64,000 nt of DNA from Streptomyces globisporus. Lineage in GTDB: Bacteria > Actinomycetota > Actinomycetes > Streptomycetales > Streptomycetaceae. Where the stretch lies: the NCBI GenBank assembly GCA_014649555.1, contig BMTG01000013.1, positions 62,001-126,000 on the forward strand, written 5' to 3'. The position numbers and the translations under genes were made by a program. Below the pieces are notes generated by a model. The model was given only the letters and a program-made list of their open reading frames with translations. It did not search any database and had not been told where the DNA came from. Below are positions 9,833 to 18,427 of this stretch, piece after piece (position 1 is the stretch's first letter; every line of letters begins with the position of its first letter).

Positions 9833-10456
9833 ATGCCCACGCCCGTCAATGTCGCCGTCGTCTATTACTCCTCCACCGGCACCGTCGCCACGATCGCGAA
9901 GGCGATGGCCGAGGACGCCGAGCGGGCCGGGGCGCAGGTGCGGCTGCGCCGGGCGGCGGAGCTCGCGCCGCAGGCGGCCATCGACTCCAACCCGGCGTGG
10001 GCGGAGAACGCCAGGGCGACCGCGGACATCCCCGAGGTCTCGCCGGACGACATGGTCTGGGCGGACGCGGTGATCTTCGGAACGCCGACCCGGTTCGGGA
10101 ACGTCACCGCCCAGCTGAAGCAGTTCCTCGACACGCTCGGCGGGCTGTGGCAGTCCGGGCAGCTCGCCGACAAGGTCTACAGCGGCTTCACCTCCACGGC
10201 CACCGCCCACGGCGGCCAGGAGTCCACGCTGCTCGCGCTGTACAACACGATCCATCACTTCGGCGGCATCCTCGTCACCCCCGGGTACACCGACCCCACG
10301 AAGTTCGTCGACGGCAACCCGTACGGCACGTCGCACATCGCCGGGCAGGGCGACCTCCCGGTCGGCGAGCAGACGCTCACCGCCACCCGCGTGCAGGCCG
10401 AGCGGGTCGTGAAGCTGACCCGGGCCGTCAAGGCGGGCCTGGCCGCCGAGAACTGA
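9833..10456 (+). CDS. wrbA: NAD(P)H:quinone oxidoreductase, WrbA family
   Basis: Flavodoxin-like FMN protein that reduces quinones by two electrons and protects against redox cycling. Key segments are VAVVYYSSTGTVATIAKAM (phosphate-binding loop for FMN), FGTPTRFGNVTAQLKQFLD and FTSTATAHGGQESTLLAL, all typical of WrbA. 207 residues, standard length. GGAGG lies nine bases upstream of ATG 9833; the longer open frame upstream has no ribosome site. It precedes the glutamate decarboxylase gene on the same strand by 67 bases and could be cotranscribed with it. Confidence 0.93.
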   Translation: MPTPVNVAVVYYSSTGTVATIAKAMAEDAERAGAQVRLRRAAELAPQAAIDSNPAWAENARATADIPEVSPDDMVWADAVIFGTPTRFGNVTAQLKQFLDTLGGLWQSGQLADKVYSGFTSTATAHGGQESTLLALYNTIHHFGGILVTPGYTDPTKFVDGNPYGTSHIAGQGDLPVGEQTLTATRVQAERVVKLTRAVKAGLAAEN

Positions 10457-10523
10457 CCCCGTCCCCGCAGACGTCCACGGACGCGCACCGACCCCCGTCG
10501 GCCGAGAGAAGGGCTCCCCCACC

Positions 10524-11951
10524 ATGCCGCTCCACCGCGGTGCCCACCCGGATCAGGACGAGCCCTCCGACGAACGGCGCAGGCTCGCCCTGAACCCGTT
10601 CTTCGGCGAGGCGGACCCGACGGCCGCGATGAACACCGCGCCGCCCCGGCACCGGCTGCCCGACGGGCCGCTACCGCCGCTGACGGCGTACCGGCTGGTC
10701 CACGACGAGCTGATGCTCGACGGCAACTCCCGGCTCAACCTGGCCACGTTCGTCACCACCTGGATGGAGCCGCAGGCCGGCGTCCTGATGGGCGAGTGCC
10801 GGGACAAGAACATGATCGACAAGGACGAGTACCCGCGCACCGCCGAGCTGGAGAAGCGCTGTGTGGCGATGCTCGCCGACCTGTGGAACGCGCCCGATCC
10901 GGCGGCGGCCGTGGGGTGTTCGACCACCGGGTCGAGCGAGGCGTGCATGCTCGCGGGGCTCGCCCTCAAACGGCGCTGGGCCAAGCGGAACGCGGACCGC
11001 TATCCGGCGACGGCACGGCCCAATCTGGTGATGGGCGTGAACGTGCAGGTCTGCTGGGAGAAGCTCTGCAACTTCTGGGAGGTGGAGGCCCGGCAGGTCC
11101 CGATGGAGGGCGGGCGCTTCCACATCGACCCGCAGGCCGCCGCCGAGCTCTGCGACGAGAACACCATCGGGGTCGTCGGCATCCTCGGCTCCACCTTCGA
11201 CGGCTCCTACGAGCCGATCGCCGACCTCTGCGCGGCTCTGGACGCCCTCCAGGAGCGCACAGGACTTGATATCCCGGTCCATGTGGACGGGGCGTCCGGC
11301 GCGATGGTGGCGCCGTTCCTCGACCCGGATCTGGTGTGGGACTTCCGGCTGCCGAGGGTGGCGTCGATCAACACCTCGGGCCACAAGTACGGCCTGGTCT
11401 ATCCGGGGGTCGGCTGGGCGCTGTGGCGTACGTCGGACGAGCTGCCGGAGGAGCTGGTCTTCCGGGTCAACTACCTGGGCGGCGACATGCCGACGTTCGC
11501 GCTGAACTTCTCGCGGCCCGGGGCGCAGGTGGTCGCGCAGTACTACACGTTCCTGCGCCTCGGGCGCGACGGCTACCGGGCGGTCCAGCAAGCCTCCCGG
11601 GACGTGGCCTGCGGGCTCGCCCGCGCGGTGGAGGACCTCGGCGACTTCCGGCTCCTCACCAGGGGCGACGAGTTGCCGGTGTTCGCGTTCACGACGACCG
11701 CCGAGGTCCACACGTACGACGTCTTCGACGTGTCGCGCCGGCTGCGGGAGCGCGGCTGGCTGGTGCCCGCGTACACCTTCCCCGCCAACCGGCAGGATCT
11801 GTCGGTGCTGCGGGTGGTGTGCCGCAACGGCTTCTCCTCCGACCTGGCCGAGCTGCTGGTCGAGGACCTGAAGCTGTTCCTGCCCGAACTCCGGGCGCAG
11901 AAGCACCCGGTGAGCCATGACCGGAAGGCCGCGACGGCCTTCCACCACTGA
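10524..11951 (+). CDS. Glutamate decarboxylase
   Basis: Pyridoxal-phosphate enzyme converting glutamate to GABA and CO2 with proton consumption, used in acid tolerance and GABA metabolism. The 475-residue protein matches the bacterial GadA/GadB type in length and motifs: CSTTGSSEACMLAGLALKRR, HVDGASGAMVAPF, and SINTSGHKYGL with the Schiff-base lysine. No glutamate/GABA antiporter gene is adjacent, so an acid-resistance couple is not evident here. A GAGAAGGG ribosome site precedes ATG 10524. A hairpin is formed by its last codons. Confidence 0.93.
   Translation: MPLHRGAHPDQDEPSDERRRLALNPFFGEADPTAAMNTAPPRHRLPDGPLPPLTAYRLVHDELMLDGNSRLNLATFVTTWMEPQAGVLMGECRDKNMIDKDEYPRTAELEKRCVAMLADLWNAPDPAAAVGCSTTGSSEACMLAGLALKRRWAKRNADRYPATARPNLVMGVNVQVCWEKLCNFWEVEARQVPMEGGRFHIDPQAAAELCDENTIGVVGILGSTFDGSYEPIADLCAALDALQERTGLDIPVHVDGASGAMVAPFLDPDLVWDFRLPRVASINTSGHKYGLVYPGVGWALWRTSDELPEELVFRVNYLGGDMPTFALNFSRPGAQVVAQYYTFLRLGRDGYRAVQQASRDVACGLARAVEDLGDFRLLTRGDELPVFAFTTTAEVHTYDVFDVSRRLRERGWLVPAYTFPANRQDLSVLRVVCRNGFSSDLAELLVEDLKLFLPELRAQKHPVSHDRKAATAFHH
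11923..11943. terminator. Hairpin at the end of the glutamate decarboxylase gene
   Basis: GGAAGGCC, 5-base loop, GGCCTTCC. The stem lies inside the last codons of the decarboxylase gene, between it and the convergent ABC permease gene. Confidence 0.55.
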
Positions 11952-11967
11952 GGCGGCGGCCCCGACG

Positions 11968-12798
11968 CTACCGGCTGAGCCGCGCGAACTTCCGTACGGC
12001 GAGCGGGAAGAACGCCGCGATGATGGCCACCGGCCAGAGCACCGCCAGGAGTTCGGCGTTCTCCGCCGCCCACGAGCCGGTGGCGCCGCCCGGATTGCCG
12101 AACAACTCCCGTACGGCGGTGGCGGTCGCGGACATGGGGTTCCACTCGACCACCGCGCCCAGCCAGCCCGGCATCGACGCGGGGGTGGCGAAGACGTTGG
12201 AGAGGAAGCCGACCGGCCAGACCAGGATCTGGACCGCCGTGACCATCTCCGGCCTGCCCGCCACCATGGCGAGCTGGATGCCGACCCACAGCATCGCGAA
12301 CCGCAGCAGGAGCAGCAGCCCCACCGCCCCGAGCGCGGCCGCCGCCCCGTTGTGCCAGCGCCAGCCGACCGCGTAACCGACCCCGGTCATCACGGCGAGC
12401 GAGACCACGGACTGGAGCATGTCCGCGGCGCTGCGGCCGACCAGCACCGCGCCGGGGACCATCGGCATCGAGCGGAAGCGGTCGATGACGCCCTTGCCGA
12501 GGTCCTGGGTGACCGCGAGCATCGTGGCCTCCAGGCCGAAGGCCATGGTCAGCGCGAGCATCCCGGGGACCAGGTACTCGGTGGGGTCGCCCGGCACGCC
12601 CCGGCCGCCGCCCACCAGATAGGTGAACATCAGCAGCAGCATCACCGGGAAGACCAGGTTGACGACGACCGCCACGGGCTGCCGGGCCCAGTGCGCCAGT
12701 TCGCGGCGGGTCATCGTCCAGGAGTCGGCCAGTGCCCAGCCGAGCCGGGAGGCCGCCCCTTCCGGTCCGGGGACCGCCGTCGTCGTCGCCGCGCTCAT
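11968..12798 (-). CDS. ABC-2 type transporter permease
   Basis: Membrane half of a DrrAB-like exporter, 276 residues with about six membrane segments (for example [18 protein letters not shown] and [24 protein letters not shown], the latter typical of ABC-2 drug exporters). ATG 12798 overlaps the stop of the ATPase gene by four bases (ATGA), which indicates translational coupling, and a GGAGG lies within the ATPase end. The frame is open upstream but that is a shadow of the ATPase. Together with the ATPase and PadR regulator it forms a likely drug or lipid export operon. Confidence 0.92.
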   Translation of the reverse strand: MSAATTTAVPGPEGAASRLGWALADSWTMTRRELAHWARQPVAVVVNLVFPVMLLLMFTYLVGGGRGVPGDPTEYLVPGMLALTMAFGLEATMLAVTQDLGKGVIDRFRSMPMVPGAVLVGRSAADMLQSVVSLAVMTGVGYAVGWRWHNGAAAALGAVGLLLLLRFAMLWVGIQLAMVAGRPEMVTAVQILVWPVGFLSNVFATPASMPGWLGAVVEWNPMSATATAVRELFGNPGGATGSWAAENAELLAVLWPVAIIAAFFPLAVRKFARLSR

Positions 12799-13766
12799 GC
12801 CGCCACCTCCGCCTTGTCCGTCTCCGTACGCCGCACCTCGGCGGGCCGCCCGGTCAGGGACAGGAACACCTCGTCCAGGGTCGGGCGGCGCACCGCGATG
12901 TCCTCCGCCTCGATGCCCGCCTCGTCCAGCACCCGCACCGTCCGGGTCAGGGCCGCCATCCGGTCCGGGGCGGGCGCGCCGATCCGCCGCCGGTCGGGGT
13001 CGAGTGTCAGGTCCTCGCCGCCGAGCAGCGCGGCCGCCTCCGCCAGCCGGGACGCGTCGCGCAGGACGACGTCGATCCGGTCGCCGCCGACGCGGGCCTT
13101 CAGCTCGTCGGGGGTGCCCTCGGCGACCGCCCGGCCGTGGTCGATGAGGGAGATCCGGTCGGCCAGCTGGTCCGCCTCGTCCAGATACTGCGTGGTCAGC
13201 AGGACCGTGGTGCCGCCGCCGACCAGGGACCGCACCGCGTCCCACACCTCGGTGCGGCCGCGCGGGTCGAGGCCGGTCGTCGGCTCGTCCAGGAACAGCA
13301 CGTCCGGATCGGTGATCAGCGACGCGGCGAGGTCGAGCCGCCTGCGCATACCGCCGCTGTACTGCTTGACGGCCTTGCGGCCGGTGTCCTCGAGGCCGAA
13401 CCGCTCAAGGAGCTCGTCCGCCCGGCTGCCCGCCCGGCGTGCGCCCAGGTGGTACAGCCGCCCGAACATCTCCAGGTTCTGCCGTCCGCCGAGCTGTTCG
13501 TCCACCGCAGCGTGCTGCCCGAGCAGCCCGATCCTGCGCCGCACCTCGCCCGCCCGTTCGCGGACGTCGAGGCCGGCCACGGTGACCCGGCCCGCGTCGT
13601 GGCGCAGCAGCGTCGACACGATCCGTACGGCGGTGGTCTTGCCCGCTCCGTTGGGGCCGAGCACCCCGTGCACGGTGCCGCGGCCGACGACCAGGTCCAG
13701 TCCGTCCAGGGCGCGTTTCTCCCCGTACCGCTTGTGCACTCCGTCCATGACGATTGCTTCCGTCAC
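12795..13766 (-). CDS. ABC transporter ATP-binding protein (DrrA family)
   Basis: Energy-coupling subunit of the exporter, 323 residues. Walker A is GPNGAGKTT, the signature is [12 protein letters not shown], Walker B is [15 protein letters not shown] and the switch histidine region is [11 protein letters not shown]. The C-terminal extension typical of DrrA/DUF4162 proteins is present. GTG 13766 ([10 protein letters not shown]) preceded by GGCGGGGA is preferred over the upstream ATG 13796. A perfect PadR-type palindrome lies 37 bases upstream of this start, so the ABC pair probably has its own promoter inside the padR transcript. Confidence 0.94.
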   Translation of the reverse strand: MTEAIVMDGVHKRYGEKRALDGLDLVVGRGTVHGVLGPNGAGKTTAVRIVSTLLRHDAGRVTVAGLDVRERAGEVRRRIGLLGQHAAVDEQLGGRQNLEMFGRLYHLGARRAGSRADELLERFGLEDTGRKAVKQYSGGMRRRLDLAASLITDPDVLFLDEPTTGLDPRGRTEVWDAVRSLVGGGTTVLLTTQYLDEADQLADRISLIDHGRAVAEGTPDELKARVGGDRIDVVLRDASRLAEAAALLGGEDLTLDPDRRRIGAPAPDRMAALTRTVRVLDEAGIEAEDIAVRRPTLDEVFLSLTGRPAEVRRTETDKAEVAA

Positions 13767-13802
13767 GTTCCCCGCCGCCCTTCCGCGCTTCCACAATCCC
13801 TG

Positions 13803-13818
13803 TAGTCAAACTTGACTA
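13803..13818. promoter_or_regulatory. Putative PadR operator 1
   Basis: TAGTCAA-AC-TTGACTA, a perfect 7-2-7 palindrome, 37 bases upstream of the ABC ATPase start. The same motif recurs at 13849 and 14516. Confidence 0.75.
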
Positions 13819-13848
13819 GCAGGTCGAAGGTAAACCCCGGTCCGGCAT

Positions 13849-13864
13849 TCGTCAAACTTGATTA
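13849..13864. promoter_or_regulatory. Putative PadR operator 2
   Basis: TCGTCAAACTTGATTA agrees with operator 1 at 14 of 16 positions and overlaps the padR stop codon. Its centre is 46 bases from that of operator 1. Confidence 0.6.
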
Positions 13865-14503
13865 CTCGTCGTCCCCGGGGTCGGGCACCCCGGTGGCGTA
13901 CGGGTTCACCTCGCCATCGGCGAGCACGCCGACGAACGGGTCGCCCTCGCCCGCGAAGGTGTACGCGCCGCCCTCGATACGGGCGACCAGGCCCCGGGTC
14001 CACTCCGCGCCGCTGTCCGCCGAGTGCACCCACAGGTTCATGATCTCGCCGATGTGGCCGAGGGATTCGGGGCCTTCCTCGGGGGTGTAGTACTCGGTGA
14101 CCGCCTCGCGCCACTCCCGGATGCCCTCGATCCGCTCCTTGAGCAGCGCGACCGCCTCCTCGCGGGGCAGGTCGACGATGAAGCCGACCGCCGCCGAGAG
14201 GACGTCCATGTTCCGGTCGTAGGAGCGGATGGCGTCCCGCAGCAGGGCGCGGTACTCCTCCAGACCCTCGTCCGTGACCTCGTACTCGGTGCGCGGCGGG
14301 CCGCCGGCCGTGGAGGGGGCCGTCTCGTGCGCGAGGAGCAGCCCCTGCTTCGCCATCTGCTTCAGGGCGTGATAGATCGACCCGGGCTTGGCGTTGGACC
14401 ACTCGTGCGCGCCCCAGTACTCCAGGTCGTTGCGGACCTGATAGCCGTGCGCGCGGCCGTGCATACGCACGGCGCCGAGGACCAGCAGCCGGATCGCGGA
14501 CAT
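13862..14503 (-). CDS. PadR family transcriptional regulator
   Basis: 213-residue repressor. The N-terminal winged helix-turn-helix begins MSAIRLLVLGAVRMHGRAHGYQVRNDLEYWG and has the family wing PRTEYEVTDEGLEEYRALL; the C-terminal Vir-like dimerisation helices follow (residues about 100-180). PadR proteins typically repress an adjacent exporter and release DNA when a drug or phenolic ligand binds. Here the ABC exporter lies directly downstream. Three copies of TAGTCAA-N2-TTGACTA occur, one before padR and two before the ABC genes, giving autoregulation plus target control. Confidence 0.93.
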   Translation of the reverse strand: MSAIRLLVLGAVRMHGRAHGYQVRNDLEYWGAHEWSNAKPGSIYHALKQMAKQGLLLAHETAPSTAGGPPRTEYEVTDEGLEEYRALLRDAIRSYDRNMDVLSAAVGFIVDLPREEAVALLKERIEGIREWREAVTEYYTPEEGPESLGHIGEIMNLWVHSADSGAEWTRGLVARIEGGAYTFAGEGDPFVGVLADGEVNPYATGVPDPGDDE

Positions 14504-14515
14504 GGCACTCCTTCG

Positions 14516-14531
14516 TATTCAACTTTGACTA
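14516..14531. promoter_or_regulatory. Putative PadR operator 3 (autoregulatory)
   Basis: TATTCAACTTTGACTA agrees with operator 1 at 13 of 16 positions and lies 12-28 bases upstream of the padR start. It overlaps the stop codon of the MFS gene. Confidence 0.65.
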
Positions 14532-15832
14532 GGGTAGCCCCGCCCGCTTGCGTCCGGGCGGCAGGTGTGCCCTCGCATCCGGACGGCCGGGGCCAGCAGG
14601 GCCGCGCCCAGGCATCCGGCCGCCAGTGCGGCCCACACCACGTCGTACGTGCCGAACGCGTCCCGGGCGGTGGCGCCGAGGAACGCCGACGCGCCCGCGC
14701 CCAGTTGGTGGGCGGCGTTCGTCCAGCCGAAGACGATGGGGCCGTCCTCCCCGTACACGCGGCGGGCCAGTTCGATGACGGGCGGCACGGTCGCGACGTC
14801 GACGAGCCCGTAGACCACCACGAACAGCAGCATGGGCGCCGTGACCGTCGAGGCGAACACCAGGGGCAGAGCAAGGAGGGTGAGCGCGCGGACGGCGAAG
14901 CAGACGGTCAGCACGCGGCGCGGGTCGAACCGGTCGGTCAGCCAGCCGGCCAGCAGCGCGCCGAGGGCGGAGAAAATCCCGATCAGGGACAGCAGCGAGG
15001 CCGCCGCCGTGGCCCGCATGCCGTGATCGTGCGCGGCGGGCGCCCAGTTGGACCACATGATGCCGTTGGTGGACGCCCCGCAGAGCGCGAACGCCCCGGC
15101 CAGCAGCCAGAACGGGCCGGTGCGCGCCGCCCGCAGGAGCACCTTGAGCGTGCGCGCCGCCGCCCCGGCGGCCGGGGGCGGCTTCTCCACGAACTCCGCC
15201 GCCCCGTAAGGCTTTACGCCCGCCTCGGCCGGGTGGTCGCGCAGCAGCAGGAACACCAGGGCGGCCACCGCCAGGGCCACCAGCGCCAGCGTCACCACCG
15301 GCGGACGCCAGCCCTGGTGGTCGACGGACCGGGCGAGGAGGGGGAGGAACAGCAGCTGGCCCAGGTGGCTCGCGGAGCTGAGCGCACCGGTCACCAGCGA
15401 GCGCCGCCGGTCGAACCAGCGGGCGGTGACCCCGGCGGCGAACGTCATGGTCAGGCAGCCGCTGCCGAGGCCGATGAGCACACCCCAGTACGCGACCAGC
15501 TGCCAGGGCCGCGTCATCACCCCGGTCAGCAGCGCCCCCGCCGCGACCAGCAGCAGCGCGCCCATGACCACCCGGCGGGTCCCGATCCGGTCCATCAGCG
15601 CCGCCGCGAACGGGGCGGTGAGGCCGAAGAGCACCATGTTCACCGAGGCGGCGAGCGCGATCTGCCCGCGCCCCCAGCCGTACTCCTGGTGCAGGGGCGT
15701 CACCAGCAGGCCCGGCACGGTGGTGAACGCGCCCGCCGTGACGATCGCCGCGCCGGCCACGGCGGCCATCAGCCACGCGCGGTGGATGCGGATATGGGCG
15801 GACCTGGTGTGCGTCGAAGTCGAAGGGGCCAT
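14519..15832 (-). CDS. MFS transporter
   Basis: Major facilitator carrier of 437 residues with twelve predicted membrane segments. The loop-2 motif appears as AALMDRIGTRRVVMGALLL and its counterpart as WLTDRFDPRRVLTVCF in the second half. The pattern (WGRGQIALAASVN, SASHLGQLLFLPL, CGASTNGIMWSNW) resembles monocarboxylate/oxalate-formate-type carriers; the substrate is unknown. ATG 15832 (MAPSTSTHTRSAHIRI) is chosen; the longer frame upstream is a shadow of the GlxA-type gene. It is divergent from that regulator with a 70-base gap, so the regulator probably controls it. Its stop overlaps PadR operator 3. Confidence 0.88.
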   Translation of the reverse strand: MAPSTSTHTRSAHIRIHRAWLMAAVAGAAIVTAGAFTTVPGLLVTPLHQEYGWGRGQIALAASVNMVLFGLTAPFAAALMDRIGTRRVVMGALLLVAAGALLTGVMTRPWQLVAYWGVLIGLGSGCLTMTFAAGVTARWFDRRRSLVTGALSSASHLGQLLFLPLLARSVDHQGWRPPVVTLALVALAVAALVFLLLRDHPAEAGVKPYGAAEFVEKPPPAAGAAARTLKVLLRAARTGPFWLLAGAFALCGASTNGIMWSNWAPAAHDHGMRATAAASLLSLIGIFSALGALLAGWLTDRFDPRRVLTVCFAVRALTLLALPLVFASTVTAPMLLFVVVYGLVDVATVPPVIELARRVYGEDGPIVFGWTNAAHQLGAGASAFLGATARDAFGTYDVVWAALAAGCLGAALLAPAVRMRGHTCRPDASGRGYPSQS

Positions 15833-15902
15833 GCAAGCAGCCTGGCGAGCAGGCCCCGCCCCCACGAGTGTCCCGATGGACCAGGTGCGCAAGGATATGG
15901 CC

Positions 15903-16904
15903 ATGACCGTCTTCACCCACCCCGGGCGGCACCGGGTCGCCGTGCTCGCCCGCGCGGTTCTGCTCCCCATCGAGCTGGGCATCGTCCACCAGCTCTTCGG
16001 CCAGGCCCGCCGAGGGGCGTCGGCGGACGGCGAGCCGCTGTACGAGGTCGCCACCTGCTCCCCGGTCCCCGGCGACGTGCGCACGGACGGCGATTTCACC
16101 GTGGCCGTCGCGCACGGGCCCGAGGCGCTGGCCGAGGCCGACACGGTGATCGTGCTGTCGTCGTACGAGGACTACGTCCAGGAGACGCCCGCGCTCCCGG
16201 CCCCGCTGGCGGAGGCGCTCGCGCTGATCCGGCCCGGCGTGCGGGTGGCCTCGATCTGCACCGGCGCGTTCGTGCTGGCCTCGGCCGGGCTCCTCGACGG
16301 GCAGACGGCCACCACGCACTGGAGGTACACGGAGCTGTTCGCCCGGCTCTTCCCCCGGGTCGGGCTGGACCCGGACGTGCTCTACACCGACGGGGGGTCC
16401 GTCCTGACCTCGGCGGGCTGTGCCGCGGGGATCGACCTGTGCCTGCACATGATCCGGCGCGACCACGGGACGGCTGTCGCCAACGACGTGGCCCGGCGCA
16501 CGGTCGTGCCGCCCCACCGCGAGGGCGGCCAGGTGCAGTACATCCGGCGGCCGGTGCCCGGACGGTCCGCCCCGGGGACCTCGGCCGCCCGCGACTGGGC
16601 GCTGCGGCGGCTCCAGGACCCCATCACGCTGGGGCAGTTGGCGGCCCGCGAGTCGATGAGCGTACGGCACTTCACCCGGCGGTTCCGGGAGGAGGTCGGC
16701 CTGACGCCCATGGCCTGGCTGACCCGGCAACGCATCGAGCTGGCACGGGAGTTGCTGGAGGAGTCGGACACGCCCGTGGAGCAGGTGGCCGCCCGCACCG
16801 GGCTCGGAACGGCGGCCAATCTGCGCCGGCACTTCCATGAGGCGCTGGGCGTCTCGCCGAGCGCCTACCGCACCACGTTCCGGGGTCCGGGGCCCCGGTC
16901 ATGA
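15903..16904 (+). CDS. GlxA-type transcriptional regulator (DJ-1/PfpI plus AraC domains)
   Basis: 333-residue regulator. Residues 10-180 form a DJ-1/PfpI-like domain with the nucleophile-elbow sequence ASICTGAFVLASAGLLDG; residues 225-330 form a tandem AraC helix-turn-helix (SVRHFTRRFREEVGLTPMAWLTRQRIELARELL). Members activate catabolic or transport genes in response to small molecules; the DJ-1 domain is a sensor, not a proven enzyme. AAGGA lies seven bases before ATG 15903. The divergent MFS gene is the likely target. Confidence 0.9.
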   Translation: MTVFTHPGRHRVAVLARAVLLPIELGIVHQLFGQARRGASADGEPLYEVATCSPVPGDVRTDGDFTVAVAHGPEALAEADTVIVLSSYEDYVQETPALPAPLAEALALIRPGVRVASICTGAFVLASAGLLDGQTATTHWRYTELFARLFPRVGLDPDVLYTDGGSVLTSAGCAAGIDLCLHMIRRDHGTAVANDVARRTVVPPHREGGQVQYIRRPVPGRSAPGTSAARDWALRRLQDPITLGQLAARESMSVRHFTRRFREEVGLTPMAWLTRQRIELARELLEESDTPVEQVAARTGLGTAANLRRHFHEALGVSPSAYRTTFRGPGPRS

Positions 16905-16911
16905 CGGCTCG

Positions 16912-18369
16912 TCAGTAGGGGAAGACCGAGCGGCCGTGCTGGATCGACATCCACCGCTGTGTGGTGAACGCCTCGACCACGGCCTCGCCGTTCAGCCGCC
17001 CCACCCCGGACGTCTTCTCGCCGCCGAACGCGACCAGCGGATCGTCCTGCACGGTGGAGTCGTTGACGTGGAACATCCCGCTGACGATGCGCTGGGCGAA
17101 CTTCACGCCGCGCTCCGCGTCCCGCGTGTGGACCGCGCCGCTGAGACCGTACGGGCCCTCGTTGACGATCCGTACGGCTTCCTCCTCGCCGTCGAACGGC
17201 ATCAGCAGGGCGACCGGGCCGAGGATCTCCTGGGTCAGCAGCGGGGAGTCCTCCGCGAGGCCGGTGAGGACGGTCGGCCCGACGACGTTGCCGACGGTCC
17301 GGCCCCGGACGAGGGCTGTCGCGCCGTCCGCGACCGCCCGGTCCACCAGGTCGTCCAGCGCGTCGGCCTGGAAGGCGTTGATGACGGGCCCGATCCGGGT
17401 CTCCGGGTCCCTCGGGTCGCCGGCCTTGAGCGCGGCCACCTCGGCGGTGAACTTCTCCGTGAACTCCTCGGCCACCGACCGGTCCACCAGGATCCGGTTG
17501 GCCGCCATGCTGACCTGCCCCTGGTGCAGGAAGCGGCTGAAGACGGCGGACCGGACCGCGTAGTCGATGTCGGCGTCCTCCAGCACCACCAGGGCGCTGT
17601 TCCCACTCAGTTCGAGGATGGTCCGCTTGAAGGCACCGGCCGCCGTGGCGGCGATGTGCCGGCCGACCCGGTCGGAGCCGGTGAACGAGATCACCTTGGG
17701 CACGGGATGCTCGATGAACGCGTCACCGATCTCGGCGCTGTCGGTGATCACCACGTTGAGCAGCCCGGCCGGAAGTCCGGCGTCCTCGAATATCTTCGCT
17801 ATCAGACCACCGCCGACCACGGGCGCGTTCTGGTGGGGTTTCACGACGACCGCGTTACCGAGCGCCAGAGCGGGTGCGACGGACTTCATCGTCACCAGGA
17901 AAGGGAAGTTGAAGGCACTGATGACCCCGACGACACCCACGGGCAGCCGGTAGAGCCGGTTCTCCCGGCCGTCCCCCACGGCGGGCAGCAGCCGCCCGGT
18001 GGGCCGCAGCGCCTGGCGGATCGCCTCGCGCAGGAACTCGGTGGCGCTGTCGACCTCGTACCGTGCGCGCGGCCGGGTGCCACCCAGTTCGTCGGTGATC
18101 GCCTCGGCGATCTCCTCGGCGCGCTCGCCGGTGATGCGGAGCGCGCGTTCGAGGACGGCGCGCCGCTCGTACGGGTTGACCCCGGCCCATTCCTGCTGCG
18201 CCCGCTCGGCGGCCCGGTAGGCGCGGTCGACCTCCAGCGCGGTGGCCACGGTGACGGCGGCGAGTTTCTCACCGTTGTAAGGATTGAAATCGATGATGTC
18301 CCACGAACCGCTGCCGGTCAGCCACTCGCCGTCGATGTACTGGTGGGCCAGTTCATGGAAGAAGGACAT
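16912..18369 (-). CDS. Aldehyde dehydrogenase family protein with Cys-to-Ser at the active site
   Basis: 485 residues, most like benzaldehyde/vanillin-type dehydrogenases that oxidise aromatic aldehydes with NAD(P)+. Conserved Asn154 (NFPF), Lys177 (KPHQ), the general base Glu253 (in ELSGNS, where ELGG is usual) and the C-terminal FGGEKTSGVGR are present. The nucleophile loop, normally GQxC, reads GQVSMAANRI, so residue 287 is Ser (codon AGC) instead of Cys. A TGC-to-AGC change would explain this. Dehydrogenase activity is therefore doubtful; a Ser variant may keep binding or a residual activity. It lies 58 bases downstream of the DUF5753 regulator on the same strand and converges with the GlxA-type gene. 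Confidence 0.9.
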   Translation of the reverse strand: MSFFHELAHQYIDGEWLTGSGSWDIIDFNPYNGEKLAAVTVATALEVDRAYRAAERAQQEWAGVNPYERRAVLERALRITGERAEEIAEAITDELGGTRPRARYEVDSATEFLREAIRQALRPTGRLLPAVGDGRENRLYRLPVGVVGVISAFNFPFLVTMKSVAPALALGNAVVVKPHQNAPVVGGGLIAKIFEDAGLPAGLLNVVITDSAEIGDAFIEHPVPKVISFTGSDRVGRHIAATAAGAFKRTILELSGNSALVVLEDADIDYAVRSAVFSRFLHQGQVSMAANRILVDRSVAEEFTEKFTAEVAALKAGDPRDPETRIGPVINAFQADALDDLVDRAVADGATALVRGRTVGNVVGPTVLTGLAEDSPLLTQEILGPVALLMPFDGEEEAVRIVNEGPYGLSGAVHTRDAERGVKFAQRIVSGMFHVNDSTVQDDPLVAFGGEKTSGVGRLNGEAVVEAFTTQRWMSIQHGRSVFPY

Positions 18370-18427
18370 GCAATCCCTTACTGCAGGCGTTCGCAGACTC
18401 CTGATGCGACGTCATCGTAACGAGAAA

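Noticed and set aside
14529-16838. Long minus-strand open frame over the MFS and GlxA-type genes
   Set aside because: Low-complexity translation and antisense to two well-supported genes.
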